In this document: positions 1 to 7,752 of the stretch, in pieces
Layout: every line of letters starts with the position of its first letter
Position numbering within the stretch: position 1 is the first letter of the stretch
Position numbers and translations under genes: made by a program
Source: Candidatus Puniceispirillum sp.
GTDB taxonomy: Bacteria > Electryoneota > RPQS01 > DYHQ01
DNA length: 40,105 bases
Assembly: GCA_020724065.1 (NCBI GenBank)
Contig: DYHQ01000002.1
Location: forward strand, 12,239 to 52,343
Direction of reading: 5' to 3'
The notes under the pieces: model-generated
Database searches by the model: none
Seen by the model: only the letters and a program-made list of their open reading frames with translations
What the model was told of the DNA's origin: nothing

Positions 1-743
1 TGGCCAGCCATCTGCAGCCGAATCTGTTTGCGGAAAAGACGGATGCGGCGTCGGTCGCCAAGAGCGAAGACACCTACAAGCTCACCGATGCACTGGAACT
101 TGACGAGCTGTCTCTCGAAGAACGCCTGCTGAAATTAGGTGCGGCAAGCCTCCGTACTCCCGAACTCCTCGCATTTCTTCTGTCTCCCGGGCAACCGGAG
201 TCGTCGAGAGACCTGGCCGAGCGACTTCTGCATGACTACGGCTCGCGAGCCATTTCCGACGAAAGAAATCCTCACCGACTCAAAGAGACCTTGAGCGTCA
301 GCCTATCCGTTGCCTGTCAGATCGTCGCTCTTTTTGAAATCGGGCGGCGTTTTTTCGGAAAGAGCAAAGCTCCTATTCTTCGCAGCCCGGAGGATGTGTT
401 CCATTACCTGCAGCCGATGGCGAAGTTGAAGCGAGAGCATTTCCACGGTCTGTTTTTGAATCGGCAGGGGGAACTCATTGATGATGAAATCATCGCCGCA
501 GGAAGTCGCTGCGCGGCGCGCATTCATCCTCGCGAGATTTTCCGACGGGCCATGGAACACAGTGCAACGGCTATCATTCTCTGTCATAACCATCCCTCAG
601 CGGATACTACTCCATCTCCCGAGGATATCGAGCTGACTCAGCGACTGGTTCAGGCCGGTAAAATCGTCGGAATCGAACTCCTCGACCACATCATCATCGC
701 CGAACGGACTTGGACAAGTTTCCGTGACACCAATCTGCTGTAG
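1..743 (+). CDS. radC: RadC-family JAB/MPN-domain protein (5' end truncated by window)
   Basis: RadC-family protein, historically called a DNA repair protein; its exact biochemical role is unsettled. The reading frame is open from the first base to the TAG at 741-743 (247 codons), so the start lies outside the window. An N-terminal helix-hairpin-helix-like region (ERLLKLGAASLRTPELLAFL) precedes the JAB/MPN domain. That domain shows the family metal-site signature HNHPSADTTPS followed by PEDIE, then GIELLDHIII near the C-terminus. The segment before the ERLLKLG motif is longer than in many RadC proteins, so the true start may be only slightly upstream. It is the only plus-strand gene here and is convergent with the histidine kinase gene. 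Family assignment is secure. Confidence 0.93.
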   Translation, partial: ASHLQPNLFAEKTDAASVAKSEDTYKLTDALELDELSLEERLLKLGAASLRTPELLAFLLSPGQPESSRDLAERLLHDYGSRAISDERNPHRLKETLSVSLSVACQIVALFEIGRRFFGKSKAPILRSPEDVFHYLQPMAKLKREHFHGLFLNRQGELIDDEIIAAGSRCAARIHPREIFRRAMEHSATAIILCHNHPSADTTPSPEDIELTQRLVQAGKIVGIELLDHIIIAERTWTSFRDTNLL

Positions 744-775
744 CGATCCTCAACAGAAATCTGATCAGGCAGCCC

Positions 776-882
776 TAGCGCCCGCGTTCGCGGGCATGGT
801 CGTGAGAGAGGCACAGCGGGCTTGGTCACTGAGACAGGCGCAATGCGCTTGACCTGATTGAAGCGCAGCAAGCTGCGCGCTA
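776..882. repeat. REPIN-like pair of inverted palindromic repeats, locus 1
   Basis: Two 20-bp elements lie in inverted orientation between radC and the kinase gene. The plus copy, TAGCGCCCGCGTTCGCGGGC, is at 776-795; the minus copy, reading TAGCGCGCAGCTTGCTGCGC, is at 863-882. Each is TAG(C) next to a 16-nt palindrome with a TT centre. The minus copy is preceded by G, giving the GTAG tetranucleotide typical of REP elements mobilised by RAYT transposases. The same design recurs at 21188-21321. No transposase is present in the window. Confidence 0.6.
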
Positions 883-917
883 CGGAAGAAAAAACCCTTT
901 CCACCGAGATCCCAATG

Positions 918-944
918 AAAAAGCCCTGACATTTTGCCAGGGTT
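918..944 (-). terminator. Weak, possibly bidirectional terminator between radC and the histidine kinase gene
   Basis: A CCCTG/CAGGG stem (924-928 with 938-942, 9-nt loop) is followed on the minus strand by five T residues (complement of 918-922) and on the plus strand by TTGTTT. It sits in the convergent gap and could end both genes. The short stem makes it a modest candidate. Confidence 0.45.
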
Positions 945-1032
945 GTTTCACATCAGGTGGGCTCGATTCCAATTCCCGGTGCCTCTGGAGAGCCGCCTCG
1001 GTGAGCCAAAAGGTTCGCGAAAGCGGCCTTGT

Positions 1033-3231
1033 CTATTCGGTGGACGACACCGCAGCCGAGATGGGAAATTTGATGCGGAAGGTCGTTCCTTCACCCGTTC
1101 GTGACTCCACTTCGATAGAGCCTTCATATTTCTGAATAATATTCCGCACCAAATAGAGTCCAAGACCCGTACCGTCTCCACTCGTTCGATAGGTGAAGAA
1201 AGGTTCGAAGATTGTTTCCAGATGCTCCTGCGGAATCCCGACGCCGGTATCGGATATCTCGCAGATGACTTCCGCGCTCGAGGCGAGAGTGCGAACGGTC
1301 AATGTCCCGCCGCGAGGCATGGCCTCCTGCGCATTGAGCACAAGATTCAGAAAAACCTGATGAAACTCGTGGCTCTCCCCATCCACCGGCGGAATTTCCT
1401 CTGTCAACTCCTTGTTGACCTTGACTCCACCAGCGATTAGCTGATTCTCGGTGAGAGACAGGACATCCTCCAAAATTCGATTCAAATCGGTCGGAGCTCG
1501 TTGTTGCGGCGATGGTCGGTGCACATCCAACATCCGACGCACAATATCCCGGATGCGCTCAATGCCCTCTCGGATCATATCGAGATTGGGGCGAGCCGAT
1601 TTCTCGCCCCCAACTTTCGAAGCGACGATAGAGAGATGGGACGAAATGGCCTGAAGAGGATTGTTGATTTCGTGGGCAACACCCGCCGCCAATCTGCCGG
1701 TCGCCACCAATCGCTCCGCCGCCACCAACCGCTGCAGGAGCGCCCGTTTTTCCGTGACATCTCGAGCAATTCCCTGACTGCCTCGGAAGGTACCGGAATA
1801 CCGAATCGGCGTGCGGTTAATCTCCAAAACGACCTTATCCCCGCTGTGCGTCACTAATTCAACGGTCAGGAGTCCCTCCGCCTCGTGCATCTCAGCGGGA
1901 TTCTGTGCTCGCCGATTGATGGGATTGTCCGTGCACAGTTCTCCGAAGAGAGCCGTCAAGGGACGGCCGATATAGTCTTGGCGGTTGTAACCCAGAGTCT
2001 TATGAAACGCTTCGTTTAAGTAGACAACGATTTCCTTCTCATCCGCAATATAGACGATATCACTCGTGCAGTTGACCAGCCGGCTGAATTTCTCCTGGCT
2101 TTCCTCAAGTTCGCGCGTACGCTCAAGAATGCGCCGCTCCAGAGTGGCGGCATGATGCACCAGTTGCTGCCTCATCTCGTGGCTTTCGATGTGAAGCACA
2201 GCGTGACTGAGCAACAGATGAAGCATCTGGATTGTCTCGGTACCCGGAATGCGACCGTCGCGTGGATCGGCCACACTCAAGAAGCCAAAGACACGACCGT
2301 CGCGACGGCATACGGGAAAGAAGAAGCGGTCGAACACATGCCAAGCTTCCGTGCCCGGGGTTCGCGGAGGGACCGGAATCGCCACATACGGAAGATAGAA
2401 GGCGCCTCCAATGGCGCGCGTCTGCGTGTGAAATTCATAAGGACGCAGGGGGGTTCCGCGCAGAGCCGTCAAGTCTTGCATCAACGCGCCTTTCGACTCT
2501 TCGGCAACAGCTCCTCCAACGAAATTGATCAAAAACCTCTCGTCTGCAACCAATAGAACGGCATACCTAAAAAGTCCGGCATCCACCAGAGCCTGACAGA
2601 GGAACTCAAGCATGCGGTCAATGGTCTCAAGCGTGGGGATATGGGAACTGATTTGGAAGAGATAGGAAAGCGTATCACGGTAATGGGTGGCTTCGGCTGA
2701 TCGCTCCTCGACTCGTCGTTCCAACTCTTGAGTGAGTTTCTCCAGTCGCTCCTGATAAGCGGCGTTCTCTTGCGCAAGGCGGCCTTGCTCCAACGCTCGC
2801 TGCACCAACAGCCCTACTTCTCGCAGGCTGGGAAAAGGCTTCTTTACATAAGCGAAAATGTGTTCTTCAATGGCGGCTATCGCATCGTTGAGGTCTCCCA
2901 TCCCTGAGATGACAATCTTGAGCATCCGAGGGAATCGGCGGTTGAAATCCCGCACAACGGCATGGCCGTCCACTGCTCCCGGCAATCGGAGGTCAAGCAG
3001 AGCCAAGTTCACCTCGCCCAAGTGAGACAATCCGACCGCCTCTTCACCTGTTGTGGCTGTCCAAACTCGGTAGCCCTCCCGCTCCAAAAACGACCGCAGA
3101 ACCTCCTGAATCTGCGGGTCATCATCTACAATCAGAAGTGTGGTGGATTTCGCTTCCAAAATCAGAGATGCTCCGTCCTTTTGCGAGAATAAAAGGGCCG
3201 AACGGAAAAATCCGCCGGCCCCCTGGGTCAT
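1033..3231 (-). CDS. Soluble hybrid sensor histidine kinase: REC - coiled coil - GAF-like - PAS - HisKA - HATPase_c
   Basis: Cytoplasmic two-component sensor kinase of 732 residues with no membrane segment. An N-terminal receiver domain (about 30-150) has acidic residues D36-D38, phosphoacceptor D80 and K131-P132. A charged coiled coil (about 155-185) leads into a GAF-like region (about 200-350). A PAS domain (about 378-495) follows, then the phosphoacceptor helix GVAHEINNPLQ with H520. The ATPase has its N-box at NLVLNAQEAM (N633), DTGVGI at 661-666 and GTGLGL at 687-692. The ATG at 3231 gives 27 extra residues before the receiver and has no good SD. A TTG at 3159 lies about 10 nt after AAGGACGGAG and is a serious alternative start. 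Receiver-first kinases usually act inside phosphorelays; no partner regulator is adjacent. The signal is unknown. Confidence 0.9.
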   Translation of the reverse strand: MTQGAGGFFRSALLFSQKDGASLILEAKSTTLLIVDDDPQIQEVLRSFLEREGYRVWTATTGEEAVGLSHLGEVNLALLDLRLPGAVDGHAVVRDFNRRFPRMLKIVISGMGDLNDAIAAIEEHIFAYVKKPFPSLREVGLLVQRALEQGRLAQENAAYQERLEKLTQELERRVEERSAEATHYRDTLSYLFQISSHIPTLETIDRMLEFLCQALVDAGLFRYAVLLVADERFLINFVGGAVAEESKGALMQDLTALRGTPLRPYEFHTQTRAIGGAFYLPYVAIPVPPRTPGTEAWHVFDRFFFPVCRRDGRVFGFLSVADPRDGRIPGTETIQMLHLLLSHAVLHIESHEMRQQLVHHAATLERRILERTRELEESQEKFSRLVNCTSDIVYIADEKEIVVYLNEAFHKTLGYNRQDYIGRPLTALFGELCTDNPINRRAQNPAEMHEAEGLLTVELVTHSGDKVVLEINRTPIRYSGTFRGSQGIARDVTEKRALLQRLVAAERLVATGRLAAGVAHEINNPLQAISSHLSIVASKVGGEKSARPNLDMIREGIERIRDIVRRMLDVHRPSPQQRAPTDLNRILEDVLSLTENQLIAGGVKVNKELTEEIPPVDGESHEFHQVFLNLVLNAQEAMPRGGTLTVRTLASSAEVICEISDTGVGIPQEHLETIFEPFFTYRTSGDGTGLGLYLVRNIIQKYEGSIEVESRTGEGTTFRIKFPISAAVSSTE

Positions 3232-3271
3232 TTGCTTTCGATGAAGCTAAGCCTGCCCGGACTCAACCGGC

Positions 3272-3307
3272 AAACTTAAATATACACACTGGGCAGTCTT
3301 TTCGCAA
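3272..3307 (-). promoter_or_regulatory. Sigma70-type promoter for the histidine kinase gene
   Basis: On the minus strand a -35 box TTGCGA (complement of 3302-3307) is separated by 17 nt from a -10 box TATATT (complement of 3279-3284). Transcription would begin near 3272, about 40 nt before the ATG at 3231. Box sequence and spacing are close to consensus. Confidence 0.6.
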
Positions 3308-3418
3308 GCTTTTTTCGCGAGAATCCGTGCCGTTTTTCTCGGTTTCTCCAATTTCCGCGACACCTTAGCATTGCTCAAGCCACCTGCCGGAAAATCTAAC
3401 TGCAATCCTTGCGAATAG

Positions 3419-3444
3419 TTCGCTGAGATGATCTCATAGGCGAA
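3419..3444 (-). other. Hairpin downstream of elbB
   Basis: The arms TTCGC/GCGAA (3419-3423 with 3440-3444) and TGAGA/TCTCA (3424-3428 with 3432-3436) form a near-continuous 10-bp stem with a small bulge, 15 bases after the elbB stop codon. No T-run follows on the minus strand, so this may be an mRNA 3'-end stabiliser rather than an intrinsic terminator. Confidence 0.4.
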
Positions 3445-3458
3445 ACCACTTGCCGCAC

Positions 3459-4127
3459 CTAAGCGCGTAGCAACTTCGCAAATTCCTGAACAAGCCTCTC
3501 AATTCCAGTCGCGACCTCGGCAATGTTCCTTCCGGTCATGTACGCCGGGGTCGAGACAACGCGAAGCTCGGCATCTACCACGCAGTCCGTCGCTGGGCAT
3601 GCTATATGCTTCGACCCAAAAATCTCTATAGATTTCGCGGTACCTGGGTCAGTCCCAATCGTCAGCTTTGGACGGAACTCTCTGCCTTTCAAGGCACGCG
3701 CCAACACAACCGGTGAAATGCAAATGACCCCGACAGGCTTTCGCGCCTTCACCATCTCAACAAGAAATTCTTCAACTGCGGGATTGATCTGGCAGCCATC
3801 GCCTTGGGTAGCGTAGTCGCAGTAGTTCTTCGCGGCACCATAGCCTCCCGGGAAGAGCGCCCCGTCAAACTCGGCGACTTTGACAGTGGCCAGGTCTTTG
3901 ATGTCGCCGCGCGCGATTCGCGCGGCTTCCACAAGCACATTGCGTGTTTCCCCGGCCACAGGCTGCCCTATCAGATGATTGACGACATGCATCTGCGGAA
4001 TATTGGGTGCGACGCATTGATACGAAATGCCCGCCCGGTCAAGCGCGAGGAGCGTGATGACCGACTCATGGATCTCCGCCCCATCGAGAAACCCACAACC
4101 CGAAAGAACAACCGCTACTTTCGCCAT
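3459..4127 (-). CDS. elbB: ElbB / ES1-family DJ-1/PfpI-superfamily glyoxalase-like protein
   Basis: Class I glutamine-amidotransferase-like protein of the DJ-1/PfpI superfamily, 222 residues (E. coli ElbB is about 217). It aligns along its whole length with ElbB: LSGCGFLDGAEIHE at the N-terminus, ETRNVLVEAARIARG, PGGYGAAKN, the nucleophile-elbow cysteine C136 in VICISPVVLA, and TPAYMTGRNIAEVATGI near the end. Family members have been reported to have glyoxalase activity; a link to isoprenoid synthesis is historical. The start ATG is preceded by GAGG at 7-nt spacing. It lies 40 bp downstream of mdh on the same strand and is probably cotranscribed with it. I see no defect. Confidence 0.93.
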   Translation of the reverse strand: MAKVAVVLSGCGFLDGAEIHESVITLLALDRAGISYQCVAPNIPQMHVVNHLIGQPVAGETRNVLVEAARIARGDIKDLATVKVAEFDGALFPGGYGAAKNYCDYATQGDGCQINPAVEEFLVEMVKARKPVGVICISPVVLARALKGREFRPKLTIGTDPGTAKSIEIFGSKHIACPATDCVVDAELRVVSTPAYMTGRNIAEVATGIERLVQEFAKLLRA

Positions 4128-4167
4128 GGAGAGACCTCAAACCGACTTCATGAGGAGAATCTACAGC

Positions 4168-5091
4168 TCAGATAACCGCCGAGGCAATCGTCGCGCGAAC
4201 ATGGTCTGCACTCTTCTTGAAGAGCGCCTTCTCTTCATCGTTCAGCGGCATTTCGAGAATGCGCTCGACACCGCCGCGCCCCAACACCACGGGCACACCC
4301 ATGTAGAGATCCTTTTCGCCATACTGGCCTGTTAGCCATGCGCAGCACGGCAGAACGCGCTTCCGATCCTTCACAATGGAATCCGCCATTTCCGCCACGG
4401 CGGCTGATGGAGCATAATAGGCGGAACCGGTCTTCAGGTATTTCACGATTTCGGCGCCGCCATCCCGAGTGCGCACCATGATGGCGTCCACGCGCTCTTG
4501 CGGCATTAGATGCGCAATGGGAATCCCACCCACGGTCGTGAAGCGCGGCAGGGGTACCATAGTGTCCCCATGACCGCCCAAAACCATCGTATTAACATCA
4601 CGCACCGACACATTGAGTTCCATGGCTACAAAGGCCCTTAGCCGCGCGGTGTCCAGAATTCCGGCCATACCAAAAACGCGCTGATGCGGGAACTTGGAGA
4701 CCTTGTAGGCCACATAGGTCATGACATCGAGAGGATTGGACACGACGATGAGAACGGCCTTGGGCGACACAGCCGCCGCCTGACTGATGGCGTCCTTGAC
4801 GATTTTCGTATTCGCTGCCAAGAGGTCATCACGCGACATCCCGGGTTTGCGGGCCAGACCAGCGGTCATGACAATCAAATCGGAGTCAGCCGCGTCCTTG
4901 AAATCCAGCGTCCCGCGGACGAGGGTATCATATCCCTCAACCGGAGCCGTTTCATACATATCCAATCCCTTGCCTTCCGGAATTCCTTCCAGAATATCCA
5001 GCAGGACGATTTGGTCTGCGAGCTGCTTCTGTGCAAGCATCAAGGTAGTTGTCGCGCCGACATTGCCAGCGCCAATGACGGTGATCTTCAT
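4168..5091 (-). CDS. mdh: Malate dehydrogenase (LDH-like, type 3)
   Basis: NAD-dependent oxidation of malate to oxaloacetate in the TCA cycle; 307 residues. The Rossmann motif GAGNVG is at 7-12 with D32 as the NAD-selecting acidic residue. The active loop RKPGMSRDDLL carries R81, the residue that distinguishes malate from lactate dehydrogenases, and R87. SNPLDVMTY contains N119, GILDTARLR contains D147 and R150, and the catalytic histidine is H174 in LGGHGDT. I chose the ATG at 5091 because it follows GGAG at 6-nt spacing; a TTG four codons upstream overlaps that SD and is rejected. A strong terminator-like hairpin lies between rpmA and this gene, so mdh needs its own promoter or read-through; none is obvious in the 50 bp available. 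Confidence 0.96.
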   Translation of the reverse strand: MKITVIGAGNVGATTTLMLAQKQLADQIVLLDILEGIPEGKGLDMYETAPVEGYDTLVRGTLDFKDAADSDLIVMTAGLARKPGMSRDDLLAANTKIVKDAISQAAAVSPKAVLIVVSNPLDVMTYVAYKVSKFPHQRVFGMAGILDTARLRAFVAMELNVSVRDVNTMVLGGHGDTMVPLPRFTTVGGIPIAHLMPQERVDAIMVRTRDGGAEIVKYLKTGSAYYAPSAAVAEMADSIVKDRKRVLPCCAWLTGQYGEKDLYMGVPVVLGRGGVERILEMPLNDEEKALFKKSADHVRATIASAVI

Positions 5092-5133
5092 TTTGAACTC
5101 CAAAAAATAGATTGTGAAAAGTGTATCAAAAGC

Positions 5134-5173
5134 CCATAAAATCAGCCCCCGCCGGATAGTACCAACGGGGGCT
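5134..5173 (-). terminator. Intrinsic terminator after rpmA
   Basis: A perfect 8-bp stem AGCCCCCG/CGGGGGCT (5144-5151 with 5166-5173, 14-nt loop) starts 11 bases after the rpmA stop. On the minus strand it is followed by GATTTTAT. It probably ends the rplU-rpmA transcript, perhaps incompletely because the T-run is interrupted. Confidence 0.65.
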
Positions 5174-5184
5174 GCATGTCGCGA

Positions 5185-5445
5185 TTAACCTTCAGCGGGA
5201 ATCACATGAACCTGTCGGCGGCCTCCGGGGTGCGGAGCGAACTGGACGAGCCCCTCGATCAAAGCGAAGAGCGTGTCATCCTTGCCCAAGCCGACATTTC
5301 GGCCCGGTCGTATTTTCGTTCCACGCTGACGAACCAACACCTCTCCCGCACGCACGAACTCCCCCCCGTAGCGTTTTACGCCCAACATCTGTGGGTTTGA
5401 ATCCCGCCCGTTGCGTGAGGCTCCTTGTCCTTTTTTGTGCGCCAT
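5185..5445 (-). CDS. rpmA: 50S ribosomal protein L27
   Basis: L27, 86 residues, a component of the large subunit whose flexible N-terminus reaches the peptidyl-transferase centre. The diagnostic N-terminus [17 protein letters not shown] is followed by [27 protein letters not shown] and [13 protein letters not shown]. There is no Firmicutes-type cleavable N-extension. It lies 22 bp downstream of rplU, in the conserved rplU-rpmA order, and a terminator follows. Confidence 0.97.
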   Translation of the reverse strand: MAHKKGQGASRNGRDSNPQMLGVKRYGGEFVRAGEVLVRQRGTKIRPGRNVGLGKDDTLFALIEGLVQFAPHPGGRRQVHVIPAEG

Positions 5446-5467
5446 GATTGTATCTCATGCTACGATG

Positions 5468-5776
5468 CTACGCTTCGATGGATTCGATCTTTACTGTGGT
5501 GAACTGTTGCCGATGCCCTCGCTTGCGACGGTAGTCGGCGCGCCGAATCTTCTTGTAAACGATGACCTTTTCCGCGCGGCCATGACCGATAACACGCGCC
5601 ACGACACGACCTTCAAGATGTGGGCTGCCGAATCGGACGCCCTTGTCGTCCGAGACCATCAGGATTTCCTTCACATCAACTGATTCCCCTTCGGCCGCAT
5701 GAAGCCGAGGAACGCGCAAAATCTCATCGGGTCTCACGCGTAGCTGGCGACCTCCGATGCGGCAGATAGCATACAT
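5468..5776 (-). CDS. rplU: 50S ribosomal protein L21
   Basis: L21, 102 residues, binds 23S rRNA with L20. It begins MYAICRIGGRQLRV and has the family core GRVVARVIGHGRAEKVIVYKKIRR near the C-terminal half, followed by RRKRGHRQQFTTVKI. I placed the start at the ATG at 5776, which has GGAG 9 nt upstream and matches the family length of about 103. An ATG five codons earlier has its only purine-rich stretch directly abutting it. The gene is first in rplU-rpmA and has a good promoter overlapping the end of rng. Confidence 0.96.
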   Translation of the reverse strand: MYAICRIGGRQLRVRPDEILRVPRLHAAEGESVDVKEILMVSDDKGVRFGSPHLEGRVVARVIGHGRAEKVIVYKKIRRADYRRKRGHRQQFTTVKIESIEA

Positions 5777-5831
5777 GGTGTTTGTCTCCATTCCTTGAGG
5801 GGGCAGATATAGTCTATCCTTATTGACTCAA

Positions 5832-5866
5832 AGACTTAAATATATAAAATAAGCCACAAAAGTCAA
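5832..5866 (-). promoter_or_regulatory. Sigma70-type promoter for rplU-rpmA
   Basis: On the minus strand a -35 box TTGACT (complement of 5861-5866) and a -10 box TATATT (complement of 5839-5844) are separated by 16 nt in an AT-rich stretch. The -35 box overlaps the rng stop codon at 5863-5865. The leader to the rplU start would be about 55 nt. Confidence 0.62.
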
Positions 5867-7395
5867 GTCCGAAACTCATCCGTCACATCCGCCTGCCTCT
5901 TCCAACTGTAACATCTGAATTCTTCTAATCTTAAACTGTCATCAGGTTCGAGCTTGATATACATGAGGTTCCCCCACATGATGCGTCGAATGTGCGATTT
6001 GAGCCCTTTGGTTATGAATTGAGCGACTTCCGGATGCGCGCGGACGGTCAGTCCTAATTCCCCTGTTCGGCTCCGGAATCGCTTTATCCATCCTTCGAGT
6101 CGCGTGACCACCGTCTCTTTTGAGGCGACCAAGCCCGAGCCGTCGCAGACAGAGCAGGGTTCGTTTAGCGTATAGACTAAACTGGGCTGGGTTCTCTGGC
6201 GAGTCAGCTCCATGATTCCGAATTGCGAGATCGGGGCAACATCCCACTTGGCGCGGTCTCTCCTCATCTCCTTGCGCATCTCATCCCATACGCGACGCCG
6301 ATTCCTTTCTTCAGTCATGTCAATAAAGTCAATAATAATGATTCCCCCTAAATCCCGAAAACGAATCTGACGACAGATCTCGCGAACGGCCAGCAAGTTC
6401 ACCTTCACATTGTTTTCCTCTTGCTGCTTTTTGCCAATAAAGCGACCCGAGTTGACATCAATGGCCACCACCGCTTCGGTTTGTTCAATGACAAGATAGG
6501 AACCGCTGCCGAACCAGACTTTTCGTGCCAGCCCCTTTTCGATTTCCGCTTCAATCTTGGCGACATCGAAAATCGGCTCACGCTCTTTGTGCAACTGGAT
6601 GCGGTCCAAGAGGTTTCGGGCGACCGAGCGAACATAGCTGCGAATTTCATTGTAGAGCGTCTTGGAATCCACCACGACCCGCTCAATATCCGGACCGAAA
6701 AGATCTCGAATGATACTGGAGGTCAGTGGAGCTTCTTTGTGCACTCGGCCCGGCACCGCTGTTTTAGCGACACGAGCGCTAACCATGTCCCACAACCGCA
6801 TCACAACCTTGAGGTCTTTTGCCAATTCGTCTTCGCTTCGTTCCTCGGCCACTGTGCGAGCAATGAGTCCAAATCCCTCGGGCCGAATCTTCAGAAGGAT
6901 AGTTTTCAGTCTTCTTTTCTCCTTCAGGCTGTCTATGCGTCGCGAGACACCGATATGAGCCGCTCCCGGAACGAGAACGAGAAGCCGACCGGGCAGGCTG
7001 ATTTCGGAAGTCACGCGAGGACCTTTTTTCCCCAAGGATTCCTTGACAATCTGGACCAAAATCTCTTGACCGGCTTTGAGATCGGGTCGTTTCCACTCCA
7101 TGGGGCGTTGGCGTTTGCTCTCTGCGGCAATGTCCTCAAGGTCCGCACCCTCGGCCAGACTAACGGCGCCACTGCTCAAATCCGAGAAATGAATAAAGGC
7201 ATCAACGGGCCATCCGATATCAACGAAAGCCGCCTGCATCCCCGGAGTCACGCGGCGAATCATCCCTTTATAGATGTCCCCGATATTGCGCTCCGTTTCG
7301 GGCCGTTCGACAAAGAGCTGGACCAGTTGCCCATCTTCCAACAAGGCGATGCGGCTTTCGGTGGTCGTTGAACTAATATAGATTTCTCTTTTCAC
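5863..7395 (-). CDS. rng: Ribonuclease G/E family endoribonuclease
   Basis: Endoribonuclease acting in rRNA maturation and mRNA decay. At 510 residues it has RNase G length and lacks the long C-terminal scaffold of E. coli RNase E. An S1 RNA-binding domain (about 39-126) has an inserted acidic linker. The catalytic core has magnesium-binding D313 in AIDVNSGRF and D356 in IIIDFIDM. The zinc-link cysteines C414 and C417 lie in CSVCDGSG, followed by a small C-terminal domain. Translation appears to start at a GTG (7395) with only a weak SD; no better start fits the family N-terminus KREIYISS. rng upstream of rplU-rpmA is a common arrangement. I use rng for the family; rne-like naming would also be defensible. 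Confidence 0.93.
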   Translation of the reverse strand: MKREIYISSTTTESRIALLEDGQLVQLFVERPETERNIGDIYKGMIRRVTPGMQAAFVDIGWPVDAFIHFSDLSSGAVSLAEGADLEDIAAESKRQRPMEWKRPDLKAGQEILVQIVKESLGKKGPRVTSEISLPGRLLVLVPGAAHIGVSRRIDSLKEKRRLKTILLKIRPEGFGLIARTVAEERSEDELAKDLKVVMRLWDMVSARVAKTAVPGRVHKEAPLTSSIIRDLFGPDIERVVVDSKTLYNEIRSYVRSVARNLLDRIQLHKEREPIFDVAKIEAEIEKGLARKVWFGSGSYLVIEQTEAVVAIDVNSGRFIGKKQQEENNVKVNLLAVREICRQIRFRDLGGIIIIDFIDMTEERNRRRVWDEMRKEMRRDRAKWDVAPISQFGIMELTRQRTQPSLVYTLNEPCSVCDGSGLVASKETVVTRLEGWIKRFRSRTGELGLTVRAHPEVAQFITKGLKSHIRRIMWGNLMYIKLEPDDSLRLEEFRCYSWKRQADVTDEFRT

Positions 7396-7419
7396 GAGTT
7401 GCGCTTCACTTATCGAAAT

Positions 7420-7448
7420 AATTTACTGAAATTCACTCCCAAAAACAA
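7420..7448 (-). promoter_or_regulatory. Possible promoter for rng
   Basis: On the minus strand TTGTTT (complement of 7443-7448) lies 17 nt from TAAATT (complement of 7420-7425), about 25 nt before the GTG start of rng. Both boxes are imperfect, so this is only a candidate. Confidence 0.35.
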
Positions 7449-7613
7449 ACGAACGCGTACCGTATGAATATCATCGCAGAAGAAACGGGAGCGCGTTGCC
7501 GCCTGGCGCTACGGTGTCGAGCTCATCCGGTGTTTTCTCGGCGTATGCCCCCGACCGGGGACGGTGGGGCTGGTGTCGAACTATGAAATTTTGGCGCATT
7601 CACCCCCCTTTGT

Positions 7614-7632
7614 CCCCCCATGAAATGGGGGG
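7614..7632. repeat. Short G/C-rich palindrome
   Basis: CCCCCCAT (7614-7621), a GAA loop and ATGGGGGG (7625-7632) form a perfect 8-bp inverted repeat, with another run of six C residues about 10 bp to the left. It differs in sequence from the TAGC-type repeats elsewhere in the window. Confidence 0.5.
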
Positions 7633-7752
7633 AGAGATTCTTTTCCTTCTGCTCGCGGGGGAGATGGAGGGATTGCTCTGAAACCACTCTAACCTAATGT
7701 AGGATGGCACTGGCGGTTGAAGGACAAACAACCTTCCAGGAAATGGCATTAA

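Larger units (their letters stand above)
7396..7752. other. Intergenic region between rng and the TamA-like gene
   Basis: 357 bp without a credible gene. It holds a possible rng promoter near its left end, a CCCCCCAT/ATGGGGGG palindrome at 7614-7632, and GC-rich sequence with two near-copies of GGTGTCGA-CT (about 7512 and 7571). A short plus-strand ORF at 7496-7681 has no SD and no recognisable protein features. I see no clear T-tailed terminator for the long upstream operon. Confidence 0.5.

Noticed and set aside
6421-7371. 316-residue plus-strand open frame opposite rng
   Set aside because: Shadow of a well-supported RNase G/E gene with intact catalytic residues on the minus strand.
7496-7681. 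Possible 61-residue plus-strand gene in the rng upstream spacer
   Set aside because: No SD, no conserved motif; the frame runs through the G/C palindrome, indicating repeat-bearing noncoding DNA.
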